Source of the DNA: a virus
Length of the DNA: 37,494 nucleotides
Virus record (IMG/VR): IMGVR_UViG_3300032309_002153
Location: 1 to 37,494 of that record
Direction: 5' to 3' (one strand)
Position numbers and translations under genes: made by a program. The notes under the pieces are model-generated. The model did not search any database, was not told where the DNA came from, and saw only the letters and a list, made by a program, of their open reading frames with translations. This document shows positions 31,372 to 37,494 of the stretch, in pieces (the stretch's first letter is position 1; the number at the start of each line of letters is the position of its first letter).

Positions 31372-31944
31372 ATGCATTTTTACGTTGCCCCAATTGAACA
31401 TGTTATATTTGTTCATGACTCCAGTTTTGCTGTTGCCATACAAACAGTTTTAAAACATGAAGGTGGTTTTTCAGATAATAAAAACGATCCCGGAGGCATA
31501 ACAAATTACGGCATATCTTTAAGATATTTAAAATCTGAAAAAATGGATTTAAACGCTGATGGCAAATACGATTACAAAGATATACGCCAACTTAACGTAG
31601 ACAAAGCCAAAAAGATTTATTTTGATAAATGGTGGAATAAATATCAATATTACAAAATCAAAAATCAGCAAGTGGCCACAAAAATATTTGATATGTCGGT
31701 AAACATGGGCTCAGACAGAGCACATAAAATATTAAAAAAAGCCATCAACGCTATAGTTATTGAAGATATTCCAGTCGATGGCAGGCTTGACACTTCAACA
31801 ATTAATACGATTAACACACTTCCTTCGACGCATCTTTTAATGGTTTTGCGTGATTTACAAAAAAAATTTTACGTTAATTTAACAATAAATAATCCTAGGC
31901 TTTTAGTTTTTTTAAACGGCTGGATGAAACGAGCGGAGTATTAA
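31372..31944 (+). CDS. endolysin, GH108-type N-acetylmuramidase
   Basis: This 190-residue protein has the catalytic motif KHEGGFSDNKNDPGGITNYG (about residues 23-44; the Glu of EGG is the expected acid), then IYFDKWWNKYQYYKI and KIFDMSVNMGSDRAHKILKK. This is the GH108 plus peptidoglycan-binding layout of phage muramidases. It degrades host peptidoglycan at lysis. A small Asp-rich loop, MDLNADGKYDYKD, resembles a calcium-binding EF-hand. It has an unusual ~20-residue N-terminal extension and no clear signal peptide. No holin is recognised next to it. Confidence 0.85.
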   Translation: MHFYVAPIEHVIFVHDSSFAVAIQTVLKHEGGFSDNKNDPGGITNYGISLRYLKSEKMDLNADGKYDYKDIRQLNVDKAKKIYFDKWWNKYQYYKIKNQQVATKIFDMSVNMGSDRAHKILKKAINAIVIEDIPVDGRLDTSTINTINTLPSTHLLMVLRDLQKKFYVNLTINNPRLLVFLNGWMKRAEY

Positions 31945-31945
31945 A

Positions 31946-32299
31946 ATGAGAATGCCTTTTATGGATCTTGAACGCATCAAAGCATTAAAAGAATCTTTTT
32001 TAAAACTTGGTCTTTTAACAGACGAAGAACTTTTAAAAAAATGGCAGAAAGAATCGTTTTTAATAAACACTTATTACAAACAAATTTGCGGATTTATAAT
32101 ACAAGAAACTAAATTAAAACAAGAATACATTGACGGCAATTCTTGTTTAAATCCAAACAAAGACAAACCAGAATGCTACGAAACTTTTTACAAATCAACG
32201 GGAAAAATTAACAGAGATTCTCAATATTTTAAAAATGCATACAACATAGCTTTTGCAGATGAAAAATTTGAACCGCTAATAGTTTTAGATTTTTCTTAA
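31946..32299 (+). CDS. 117-residue protein in the lysis region
   Basis: The gene starts 1 nt after the endolysin stop. The sequence has LKALKESFLKLGLLTDEEL-type helices and four Cys spread over the protein (ICGF, SCLN, ECYE). It has no membrane span or lipobox, so it is neither a clear holin nor a spanin. Position suggests a lysis-related or late accessory role. No family recognised. Confidence 0.55.
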   Translation: MRMPFMDLERIKALKESFLKLGLLTDEELLKKWQKESFLINTYYKQICGFIIQETKLKQEYIDGNSCLNPNKDKPECYETFYKSTGKINRDSQYFKNAYNIAFADEKFEPLIVLDFS

Positions 32300-32320
32300 T
32301 TATTTTTAAAAGGATTTAAC

Positions 32321-32668
32321 ATGGCCCAACCAGAAAGGATAGAACACATAAAAGTTTGTGAATGGCTTCGGCAATGTCATCCTAAAATATTATTTTATCA
32401 TTTTGCCAACGAAAGAAAGTGCACGCCACAACAAGGCGCGCTGTTGAAGCGTATGGGCGTAGTTTCAGGGGTGTCAGACTTGTTTTTTCCCAAAGGTAAC
32501 CTTGCGCACAAGGGCCTTTGGATTGAGCTTAAAACGGTTACAGGTAAGCCCTCAAAGGATCAACAAGAATTTATTATTAATATGCGCAAAGAAAATTACG
32601 CAGCTGAGTTTTGTTATGGGGCTGATGAGGCTATATTTACCATTAAATTATTCTATGGGATGGAATAG
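32321..32668 (+). CDS. VRR-NUC domain nuclease
   Basis: This 115-residue protein carries the VRR-NUC pattern: KRMGVVSGVSDLFFPKG, then GLWIELKTVTGKPSKDQQEF with catalytic D, E and K as in D-(x)n-ExK, then a conserved Gln. These stand-alone nucleases of phages are thought to act on branched or stalled DNA. AAAGGA precedes the ATG. Its 3' end overlaps the converging helicase gene by 21 bp. Confidence 0.85.
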   Translation: MAQPERIEHIKVCEWLRQCHPKILFYHFANERKCTPQQGALLKRMGVVSGVSDLFFPKGNLAHKGLWIELKTVTGKPSKDQQEFIINMRKENYAAEFCYGADEAIFTIKLFYGME

Positions 32669-34357
32669 TTTTTTTATGACTTTGAGTTGCCCATAACTGT
32701 TTGCTCTACACCATATTTCATAAGGTATTTTAAAATTTTCTGTTTTCATCAATTTTTTAAGTTCTTTTGGATTATGCATAATAGTATAAAACTTTGATGG
32801 ATTATCATAATGTGCTTTAAAAAAATTAGCATACGTTATGTTTTTTGCTCTTTCGGTTCCCGTGTAAAAATATTCTTGTGCAACAACTGGGCTTGTTGTT
32901 TTATTTGTCCAATAACTAACGTTAATGCTTGGTGCTTGTTTGCTTTTATTTTCAAAAGAAAAAACATCAACCCTTTCTACTTTTAATTTATATATCTCTT
33001 TTTCTTCTTCTTTAAATCTCAATTTTGCATTTGGATCAACTAACTCGGTTTTGCATTCCCTGCAATGCCTGGATGTAGTATCGTTTTCTGTATTGCAGGC
33101 ATGACAGGGCTTGAACACGAAGAAGTAAGAGCACCTTTTATTGTTTGTATTACCAATGCAACGACGAGCGCAGATAGTATTATGTGTGCCACAGGTATAG
33201 CATTTAATAACATAGTCTTTTTCGTTCTCTTTAGTTGGCTTAAGAGCTTCATTAATAATTGGATCATCTATATCTCCATGTCTTTCAAGATTGCCAGCAT
33301 AGTCTAAAACAATGGCCTCATTTTTTTCTGGATGCAAACGTAACACTCGCCCAATTCCTTGGGTATATAATATCAAAGATTCGGTAGGTCTGACCCATAC
33401 ACACACATCAAAATTTGGTACATCAACGCCAACATTCAAACAATTTACAGAAATTAAATATTTTATGTTACCAGATTTGGCGTTAGATAGAATTTCTTTG
33501 CGTTCACTATGTGGCGTTTCGCCCGTAATAATAGCCCATTGACCATCCGGCAAACTACGGGCGCATTCTTCGCAATGCTTTCGAGTAGATGCAAATATAA
33601 ACGCACCATTTCGCCCAGAATCTATTACCCCAGAAACTTCTCGCATGATTTTACCAGTAAGACGTTCATTTTTATCTATTACTTTTTGTAATTCTTTTTC
33701 GTTAAAATTTCCAAATTTATTTACTTTAAGCGCGCTGAAATCAAACTCACCAGCAGAAGCCACACCAAATCTAGGTTTAACAAGATAATCTTGCGAAATA
33801 AGCCAGCTAGTAGAAATGGAGCACACTTCTTCTTTAAAAAATTTGTCTTTACCAACAATAGAAACGCCTTTCCCTCGGTATGGCGTACCAGTTAACCCAA
33901 TAATTCTAAAATTATAATTTTTTTCCTGCGCTCTTAATCTGTAATATTGTATTACACGCATGTACATGGATTTTTCATTATCGAAATTTATGTTGTGGCA
34001 CTCATCGATAACAATTAATCGGCAATCAATATTAGGAAATGATTTAACAACAGAGTGCGGGCTGGCAAAAATTATTTGTTTATTTGTTTCTTTGCTGTTT
34101 AAAGCGGCGCAATAAATCCCAGGATTGCCACCTTGTAAACGGTAAGTTTCAGAGTTTTGTTCTATAAGCGTACTATTCATAGTCAAACATAACGATGGGT
34201 ATTTTGCTTTTTCCATGGCTAATAATATTTCGCTTAAAATTAAACTTTTACCACTACCAACGCTTGCATTGACAAGCAAAGGTTCGCTTGTTTCTTTTAA
34301 ACGTAATTTTAATTTATTAATGGCTTCTTGTTGATATGGTCGTGGATTTTTTTTCAA
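32648..34357 (-). CDS. superfamily 2 DEAD/DEAH-type helicase with zinc ribbon
   Basis: This 569-residue protein has PRPYQQEAINKLKLRLKE as a Q-motif-like start, Walker A NASVGSGKS (about 31-39), motif II VIDECHN (about 115-121), LTGTPYRGKG, and motif VI QGIGRVLRLHPEK. From about residue 385 a Cys-rich section follows: CYTCGTHNTICARRC, then CHACNTENDTTSRHCREC. Phage helicases of this RadD/DEAD type act in replication or recombination. It is co-oriented with the upstream Cas4-like nuclease. Confidence 0.88.
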   Translation of the reverse strand: MKKNPRPYQQEAINKLKLRLKETSEPLLVNASVGSGKSLILSEILLAMEKAKYPSLCLTMNSTLIEQNSETYRLQGGNPGIYCAALNSKETNKQIIFASPHSVVKSFPNIDCRLIVIDECHNINFDNEKSMYMRVIQYYRLRAQEKNYNFRIIGLTGTPYRGKGVSIVGKDKFFKEEVCSISTSWLISQDYLVKPRFGVASAGEFDFSALKVNKFGNFNEKELQKVIDKNERLTGKIMREVSGVIDSGRNGAFIFASTRKHCEECARSLPDGQWAIITGETPHSERKEILSNAKSGNIKYLISVNCLNVGVDVPNFDVCVWVRPTESLILYTQGIGRVLRLHPEKNEAIVLDYAGNLERHGDIDDPIINEALKPTKENEKDYVIKCYTCGTHNTICARRCIGNTNNKRCSYFFVFKPCHACNTENDTTSRHCRECKTELVDPNAKLRFKEEEKEIYKLKVERVDVFSFENKSKQAPSINVSYWTNKTTSPVVAQEYFYTGTERAKNITYANFFKAHYDNPSKFYTIMHNPKELKKLMKTENFKIPYEIWCRANSYGQLKVIKKLFHPIE

Positions 34358-34413
34358 TGTTATATTCCAATTTACTATTTTATTTATTATGCTTAAGATG
34401 CCTAGTAACCCCA

Positions 34414-34510
34414 GAGTTTATTGGATGCAAGGCTATTAGGTTGTTGTTATGTATTCGGGCGTCTACATACAATAAACTCCCTCCATCGCTTAGATAATCC
34501 TAGGCGATGG
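34414..34510 (+). ncRNA. hairpin-rich intergenic region, possible small RNA
   Basis: Perfect pairs are GAGTTTATTG 34414-34423 with CAATAAACTC 34470-34479, TATGTA 34448-34453 with TACATA 34464-34469 nested inside, and CCATCGCTTAG 34483-34493 with CTAGGCGATGG 34500-34510 (11 bp, one T-G). The gap between helicase and the next gene (34358-34693) is otherwise without a gene. The terminator-like element at 34635 reads on the plus strand, opposite to both neighbours. That suggests a plus-strand small RNA. If read on the minus strand, it would be a helicase leader. Confidence 0.5.
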
Positions 34511-34634
34511 CCTAATATTTAATGACGTCAAAATATCTTTTTTCTTTTTTGTTTTCATAAAATCTCTTTATTGGTTTTAAATTTGATGCAATAATTAGCC
34601 TCAAGTGGGCTGGGGAATCCTGGCCGGCGTTTGC

Positions 34635-34668
34635 GCCCCTGTGAATATGGGGGCCTTTCGCTTTTTTT
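34635..34668 (+). terminator. intrinsic terminator-like element on the plus strand
   Basis: GCCCC (34635-34639) pairs with GGGGC (34650-34654), and a run of seven T follows at 34662-34668. The T-run is 7 nt after the stem, so efficiency is uncertain. Neither flanking gene is on this strand. Confidence 0.5.
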
Positions 34669-34693
34669 ATAAAATATCTTTATTTTTTATAAA

Positions 34694-34717
34694 TTAAATG
34701 CCATCATAAACCTGCAT
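34694..34717 (-). CDS. 7-codon minigene with consensus ribosome binding site
   Basis: A perfect AAGGAGGT is followed 7 nt later by ATG and the codons for MQVYDGI then TAA. Such minigenes are known in lambda (bar) and can drain tRNA. Here it may equally be the relic of a longer gene. Confidence 0.3.
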   Translation of the reverse strand: MQVYDGI

Positions 34718-34730
34718 ATAAAATACCTCC

Positions 34731-34790
34731 TTATTTTATTGTTAAGTCCTTTGATGCGCGCCAGTTCTCAATTAACTTGCGCGTTATCAT
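34731..34790 (-). CDS. 19-residue peptide after the Cas4-like nuclease
   Basis: The ATG shares a base with the nuclease stop (TAATG). MITRKLIENWRASKDLTIK is basic and helical. Its stop codon begins the AAGGAGG of the minigene. Coding status is uncertain. Confidence 0.35.
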   Translation of the reverse strand: MITRKLIENWRASKDLTIK

Positions 34791-35446
34791 TAATAGTGGC
34801 ACGAATCTTTAAACCCACATGCTTTGCACATAAAAAACAAAGGATTAATATTTATTTTTTCCGGCTCAGATTCTGATTCAATAATTCTTAAAGCTTTTAT
34901 TTTTAAAGACTCATAATAATCTTTGTCAAAAATCACACGTTCATCATGCAGCTCGGAATTATCTTTGTTAATAGCTATCAGATACCCATCTTTTAACCCA
35001 GACATTCCCATATATGCCTGTATTTGCGCGTAATAAGGCGCGTACCATGCACGCAATCCCCTTTTGACAAATATATTAAAACTTGAATCTTTGGCTGATT
35101 TTATTTCTATGACCGATTCGGAATTCATTATTGCGTCCATGTGTCCACAAAAATTTTTAATATCGGCATCATAAACGGCTAAGTAGTCGTTTTCTTCTTG
35201 TGGCAGCTCAAGGTTTACTCCAGCATTTAGCATTAAATTTTTAACTAGAATTTCCATGGAATTTCCAGTTTCAAATATTCTTTTTGCTTTAGGGTGAGGT
35301 GCTTTTTTTTCAAATCCGTGAAGCCCGTACCAAATTTCTCGCTCACAATATTTGCCTATTGCACTAGCGCCTATATAATTTCTTTTTTCTTCTTGGCTAA
35401 CAATGGTGTTTTTTTCTATAAAATTTGAAAGAATTCCAGTTTCCAA
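34790..35446 (-). CDS. Cas4/RecB-like PD-(D/E)XK exonuclease
   Basis: In this 218-residue protein, SAIGKYCEREIWYGLHG (about 29-45) carries the N-terminal Cys of a Cas4-type iron-sulfur nuclease. GHMDAIMNSESVIEIKSAK (about 100-120) is the D-(x)n-ExK catalytic core. QIQAYMGMSG is the conserved Q/Y helix. The C-terminal CKACGFKDSC supplies three more Cys. It probably resects DNA 5' to 3' or 3' to 5' for the phage recombination system. Stand-alone phage Cas4-like enzymes of this kind accompany Sak4-type recombinases. No CRISPR is present. Confidence 0.82.
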   Translation of the reverse strand: METGILSNFIEKNTIVSQEEKRNYIGASAIGKYCEREIWYGLHGFEKKAPHPKAKRIFETGNSMEILVKNLMLNAGVNLELPQEENDYLAVYDADIKNFCGHMDAIMNSESVIEIKSAKDSSFNIFVKRGLRAWYAPYYAQIQAYMGMSGLKDGYLIAINKDNSELHDERVIFDKDYYESLKIKALRIIESESEPEKININPLFFMCKACGFKDSCHY

Positions 35447-35467
35447 TTTAAGCCCCCAGTTGCTTTA

Positions 35468-35607
35468 TTTAAATTAGGGTATTTTCAAATAGGGGTGAAA
35501 AAATCACCCCTATTTAAATTAGGGTAATTTGCGGTAAATTACCCTAATTACCCTAATTACCCTAATTACCCTAATTACCCTAATTACCCTAATTACCCTA
35601 ATTACCC
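35468..35607. repeat. 9-bp iteron array plus 12-bp palindrome (origin candidate)
   Basis: ATTACCCTA repeats 7.8 times with a period of exactly 9 bp at 35538-35607. Upstream lie two direct copies of TTTAAATTAGGGTA (35468-35481, 35513-35526) that contain the same motif inverted. Between these is a perfect palindrome, AAATAGGGGTGA (35487-35498) with TCACCCCTATTT (35504-35515), with a five-A loop. It is intergenic between the nuclease and SSB genes. The layout resembles an iteron origin or a repeated binding site. Confidence 0.8.
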
Positions 35608-35629
35608 CGTTATCATGCAAAGTTACTTT

Positions 35630-36223
35630 TTAAAATGGCAAATCGTCATCAACATCAATAGGGTTTAATGTTTTATTGTTGCGAGATAACGCAGATTGAT
35701 ACGGGACTTCAATAGCTTTGTGCTCTAATTTAACTCCCGTTTCAGTAATAAAATTTGCTGCCGGGTGAACTTCGGAAATCCAGTTGCTATAACCTATAGT
35801 CCCATCATTTTTAGTTCGCGAGTGCTCTCTTATTTTTATGCCTAAAATTTTGTTTTTCATTTTAATTAAATCGTTATTGGTTGGCTCGTCAGAATGTTCC
35901 GGTTTAAAATGACATAAATCCATAATCAGCTTTAACATATTTAAAGCCCTATCAACTATGGTCAGTGAATTGTCAAAACATTTTATTTTTTGTCTAACAA
36001 TACAATCTTTAAAGTCACCCGATTCTAAATTCCATGTAACCTGAAAAAATTTATCTGTTTTTCCGTTATAAGTAATTTCTTTAATTGTAAAATTAACAAT
36101 TTTTGCTAACGCAGTACTATTATTTGGCACAACAACCGTCGGTTCGTTTTCTTTTTCAAATACAAAAGAATGCTCAGGTTTGCCCGTAATTTGTGCGCCA
36201 CTACCACTAGTCCAAAAGCTCAT
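35630..36223 (-). CDS. single-stranded DNA-binding protein, DUF669-like
   Basis: This 197-residue protein has an OB-like core (VNFTIKEITYNGKTDKFFQV and LGIKIREHSRTKNDGTIGYS) and ends DVDDDLPF, a tail like that of SSB proteins (DDDIPF), which recruits partner enzymes. The DUF669 family is used by phages as SSB. It lies between the second array and the nuclease in the early-left operon. Its ATG comes 1 nt after the extended stop of array gene 4. Confidence 0.78.
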   Translation of the reverse strand: MSFWTSGSGAQITGKPEHSFVFEKENEPTVVVPNNSTALAKIVNFTIKEITYNGKTDKFFQVTWNLESGDFKDCIVRQKIKCFDNSLTIVDRALNMLKLIMDLCHFKPEHSDEPTNNDLIKMKNKILGIKIREHSRTKNDGTIGYSNWISEVHPAANFITETGVKLEHKAIEVPYQSALSRNNKTLNPIDVDDDLPF

Positions 36224-36347
36224 ATTATTTTTCCTTTTTTGAATTTAATAATTTAATTGAAAAAGAACCGTCACGGCAATCCTGACCGTGGCTAATGCCG
36301 GAACCGTGACCGCGACAGTCACCATAACCGGAACTGAAGCCGTCACC

Positions 36348-36581
36348 CTAGTCCTCACCGTAACCGTAACCGTCACCGTGACCGTAACCGGAACCGTGAC
36401 CGGAACCGTAACCGTAACCGTAACCGGAACCGTGACCGGAACCGTGACCGGAACCGTGACCGGAACCGTGACCGTAACCTTGACCGTAACCGTAACCGTC
36501 ACCGAAACCGTCACCGTCAGGGTAACCGTAACCGGAACCTTTACCAAAACCGTAATTTATATTTCCGCGTTTCAAATCCAT
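36348..36581 (-). CDS. (Gly-X)n repeat protein, array gene 4, with in-frame amber
   Basis: ATG 36581 lies behind AAGGAAATA. The protein starts [20 protein letters not shown] and is dense [12 protein letters not shown] repeats. A TAG at 36348-36350 ends the frame. The same frame then continues as Gly-X repeats (GDGFSSGYGDCRGHG, ending FSIKLLNSKKEK) to a TAA at 36225-36227, one base before the SSB start. The full 356-nt frame could be an amber-interrupted or read-through version. The cap lacks the DGTG ending of the other cassettes. Confidence 0.65.
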   Translation of the reverse strand: MDLKRGNINYGFGKGSGYGYPDGDGFGDGYGYGQGYGHGSGHGSGHGSGHGSGYGYGYGSGHGSGYGHGDGYGYGED

Positions 36582-36600
36582 ATTATTTCCTTAATCAAGG

Positions 36601-36786
36601 TTAACAGCGATCCTTTCCGTAACCGGAACCTATATTGAAAGCGAAACCATAACCGTAAGCATCACCTCTACCGAAACCGGAACCGTCACCGTAACCGTCA
36701 CCTGCACCGTAACCGTCACCCTTGCCGTAACCGTCATCGTAACCGTCATCGTGACCGTAATTGTCATCAAGACTTATTAAACTCAA
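36601..36786 (-). CDS. (Gly-X)n repeat protein, array gene 3
   Basis: This 61-residue protein starts at TTG with MSLISLDDNYGHDDG, followed by a Tyr/Asp/Lys-rich Gly-X core. It ends GFAFNIGSGYGKDRC, an unusual cap without DGTG. The start follows TAAGGAGG, whose TAA is the stop of gene 2. The start cap is nearly identical to gene d of the left array. Confidence 0.7.
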   Translation of the reverse strand: MSLISLDDNYGHDDGYDDGYGKGDGYGAGDGYGDGSGFGRGDAYGYGFAFNIGSGYGKDRC

Positions 36787-36837
36787 ATTACCTCCTTAGC
36801 AGGGGCCAGTGCCGTCAAAGCAACCTTTACTGTAACC

Positions 36838-37134
36838 TCAACCTGCACGGTCACCGTAACCGTCACCGAAACCGTGGTAAGCGTCACCGTGACCGGAACC
36901 CTCATTGTAACCGCCACCGTGACCGCCACCGCGACCGGAACCCTTACCGTAACCGTAACCTTGACGGTCACCGTAACCGTTACCGTAATCGTTACCGTCA
37001 CCGGAAACGGAACCCTTACCGTAACCGTTACCGTAACCGTAACCGTCACCATCACCGTCACCGGAACCCGAGCCGTAGCCCTCATCGTGACCGCGAACGC
37101 AAATGGAACCTTCATCAAGACTTGTTAAACTCAA
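36838..37134 (-). CDS. (Gly-X)n repeat protein, array gene 2, with in-frame opal
   Basis: Start is TTG 37134 with cap MSLTSLDEGSICVRGHDEG. The core is Gly-X with Asp/Tyr/Asn/Arg/Gln. A TGA at 36838-36840 ends the frame, but the frame resumes as GYSKGCFDGTGPC with a TAA at 36796-36798, matching the end cap of other cassettes. A GGA to TGA change would explain the interruption. It is either a nonsense mutation or a read-through site. Confidence 0.7.
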   Translation of the reverse strand: MSLTSLDEGSICVRGHDEGYGSGSGDGDGDGYGYGNGYGKGSVSGDGNDYGNGYGDRQGYGYGKGSGRGGGHGGGYNEGSGHGDAYHGFGDGYGDRAG

Positions 37135-37143
37135 ATTACTTCC

Positions 37144-37323
37144 TTAGCCGTGGCCAGTGCCATCAAAAAAGCCGCTACCGTAACCGTACCCGCTACCGGA
37201 ACCGTAACCGGAACCGTCACCGTAACCGTCACCGTCACCGTCACCGGAACCGGAACCGGAACCGTCGTTTATAATTTCCACGGCTTCACCGCCTGAATTG
37301 CTTTCATTGCTTTTTCTGTGCAT
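37144..37323 (-). CDS. (Gly-X)n repeat protein, array gene 1 (first of right array)
   Basis: This 59-residue ORF opens at ATG 37323 inside the DUF6948-like gene (MHRKSNESNSGGEAV), or at GTG 37281, then Gly-X repeats from GSGSGSGDGDGDG and end cap GSGFFDGTGHG. The overlap with the DUF6948-like gene implies coupling. The Shine-Dalgarno for either start is weak, so the start is uncertain. Confidence 0.6.
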   Translation of the reverse strand: MHRKSNESNSGGEAVEIINDGSGSGSGDGDGDGYGDGSGYGSGSGYGYGSGFFDGTGHG

Positions 37324-37494
37324 AGAGAAATTTCAATCGCCTCTGTTATGTATTTCTTAGGCTCAACCATTCCAAACTGACAATTGGCAACATTTGGAGT
37401 TCCCTCTTGTGAAACTTGCGATAAACTTGCACCTGACCATTTCCAAAGTCGAATTGAATTTAAAAGAGTTAATTCTTTTCCATTTCTTTCAGAA
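37269..37494 (-). CDS. DUF6948-like phage protein, copy 2, truncated at window edge
   Basis: The visible 74 residues read SERNGKELTLLNSIRLWKWS, then ASLSQVSQEGTPNVANCQF, ending AIQAVKPWKL. They align well with copy 1 at 1102 (LWKWSGASLSQ versus LWYWDGAASLSQ, NCQF versus NCKF, PWKL versus VWEA). The N-terminal ~25 residues are missing off the right edge. Like copy 1, it sits directly upstream of a (Gly-X)n array. Confidence 0.78.
   Translation of the reverse strand, partial: SERNGKELTLLNSIRLWKWSGASLSQVSQEGTPNVANCQFGMVEPKKYITEAIEISLCTEKAMKAIQAVKPWKL

Larger units (their letters stand above)
36260..37262. repeat. GC-rich hexamer repeat array, right copy
   Basis: This is the same GGT-NNC hexamer structure as at 1-1079, on the same strand, with four cassettes. 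It begins just downstream of a DUF6948-like gene and ends 36 nt before the SSB gene. Near-identical cassette boundaries occur in the two arrays. Confidence 0.95.

Noticed and set aside
32648-35446. CRISPR-associated locus (Cas4-like nuclease with helicase)
   Set aside because: No Cas1, Cas2, effector or array is present; stand-alone Cas4-like nucleases are usual in phage recombination modules.
35538-35607. CRISPR-like repeat
   Set aside because: The unit is a 9-bp tandem repeat with no spacers, and the Cas4-like nuclease nearby belongs to a recombination module.

Overview
This window is most of a tailed-phage genome with a P22-like (podovirus) virion module. The evidence is a contiguous set of small and large terminase, a P22-type portal, scaffold, coat, gp4-like adaptor, gp10-like tail protein, ejection proteins, fibre proteins and a GH108 endolysin. 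The host is probably a low-GC Gram-negative bacterium. The genes are AT-rich, the endolysin family and P22-type head fit such a host, and the phage carries a CsrA homologue and a chromosomal-type parS site. I cannot name the host. I see no integrase, CI-type repressor or recognisable holin.

Layout. (1) 1-2660, minus strand: an early operon running leftwards from a divergent promoter at about 2.7 kb. It holds an unknown protein, a small membrane protein, a Sak4-like ATPase, a DUF6948-like protein, then a tandem family of small genes built from GGT-NNC hexamers that encode (Gly-X)n proteins. (2) 2741-5410, plus strand: a Cro-like regulator, small early genes and a replication initiator. (3) 5451-7848, minus strand: an accessory operon with CsrA, an RNA polymerase alpha-CTD-like protein, a DUF551 protein and several small membrane proteins, behind a promoter whose spacer is a palindrome. 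(4) 8014-18774, plus strand: packaging and head genes, with a tRNA-like element inside a gene, a parS site, and a structured RNA leader ahead of the scaffold gene. (5) 18790-24772, minus strand: an inverted block of ejection proteins and the gp10-like tail protein. (6) 24859-32668, plus strand: tail fibre and spike proteins, endolysin, VRR-NUC nuclease. (7) 32648-36223, minus strand: helicase, Cas4-like nuclease, an iteron-like repeat and an SSB-like protein. (8) 36225-37494, minus strand: a second (Gly-X)n array and a truncated second DUF6948-like gene.

The arrays at the two ends are paralogous and point the same way, so the window is best read as a circular or circularly permuted genome opened inside or next to one continuous early-left operon. 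That operon would run: unknown protein, membrane protein, Sak4-like ATPase, DUF6948, array, DUF6948, array, SSB, nuclease, helicase. The most unusual content is this dual array. Its cassettes have conserved N- and C-terminal caps around a hypervariable Gly-X core, TTG starts with the previous stop codon built into the Shine-Dalgarno sequence, and caps that appear to have been reshuffled between copies. Other strong candidates for new biology are the structured leader at 14.75-14.97 kb, the tRNA-elbow mimic at 8.4 kb, the lone parS at 13.6 kb and the hairpin-rich intergenic region at 34.4-34.7 kb.
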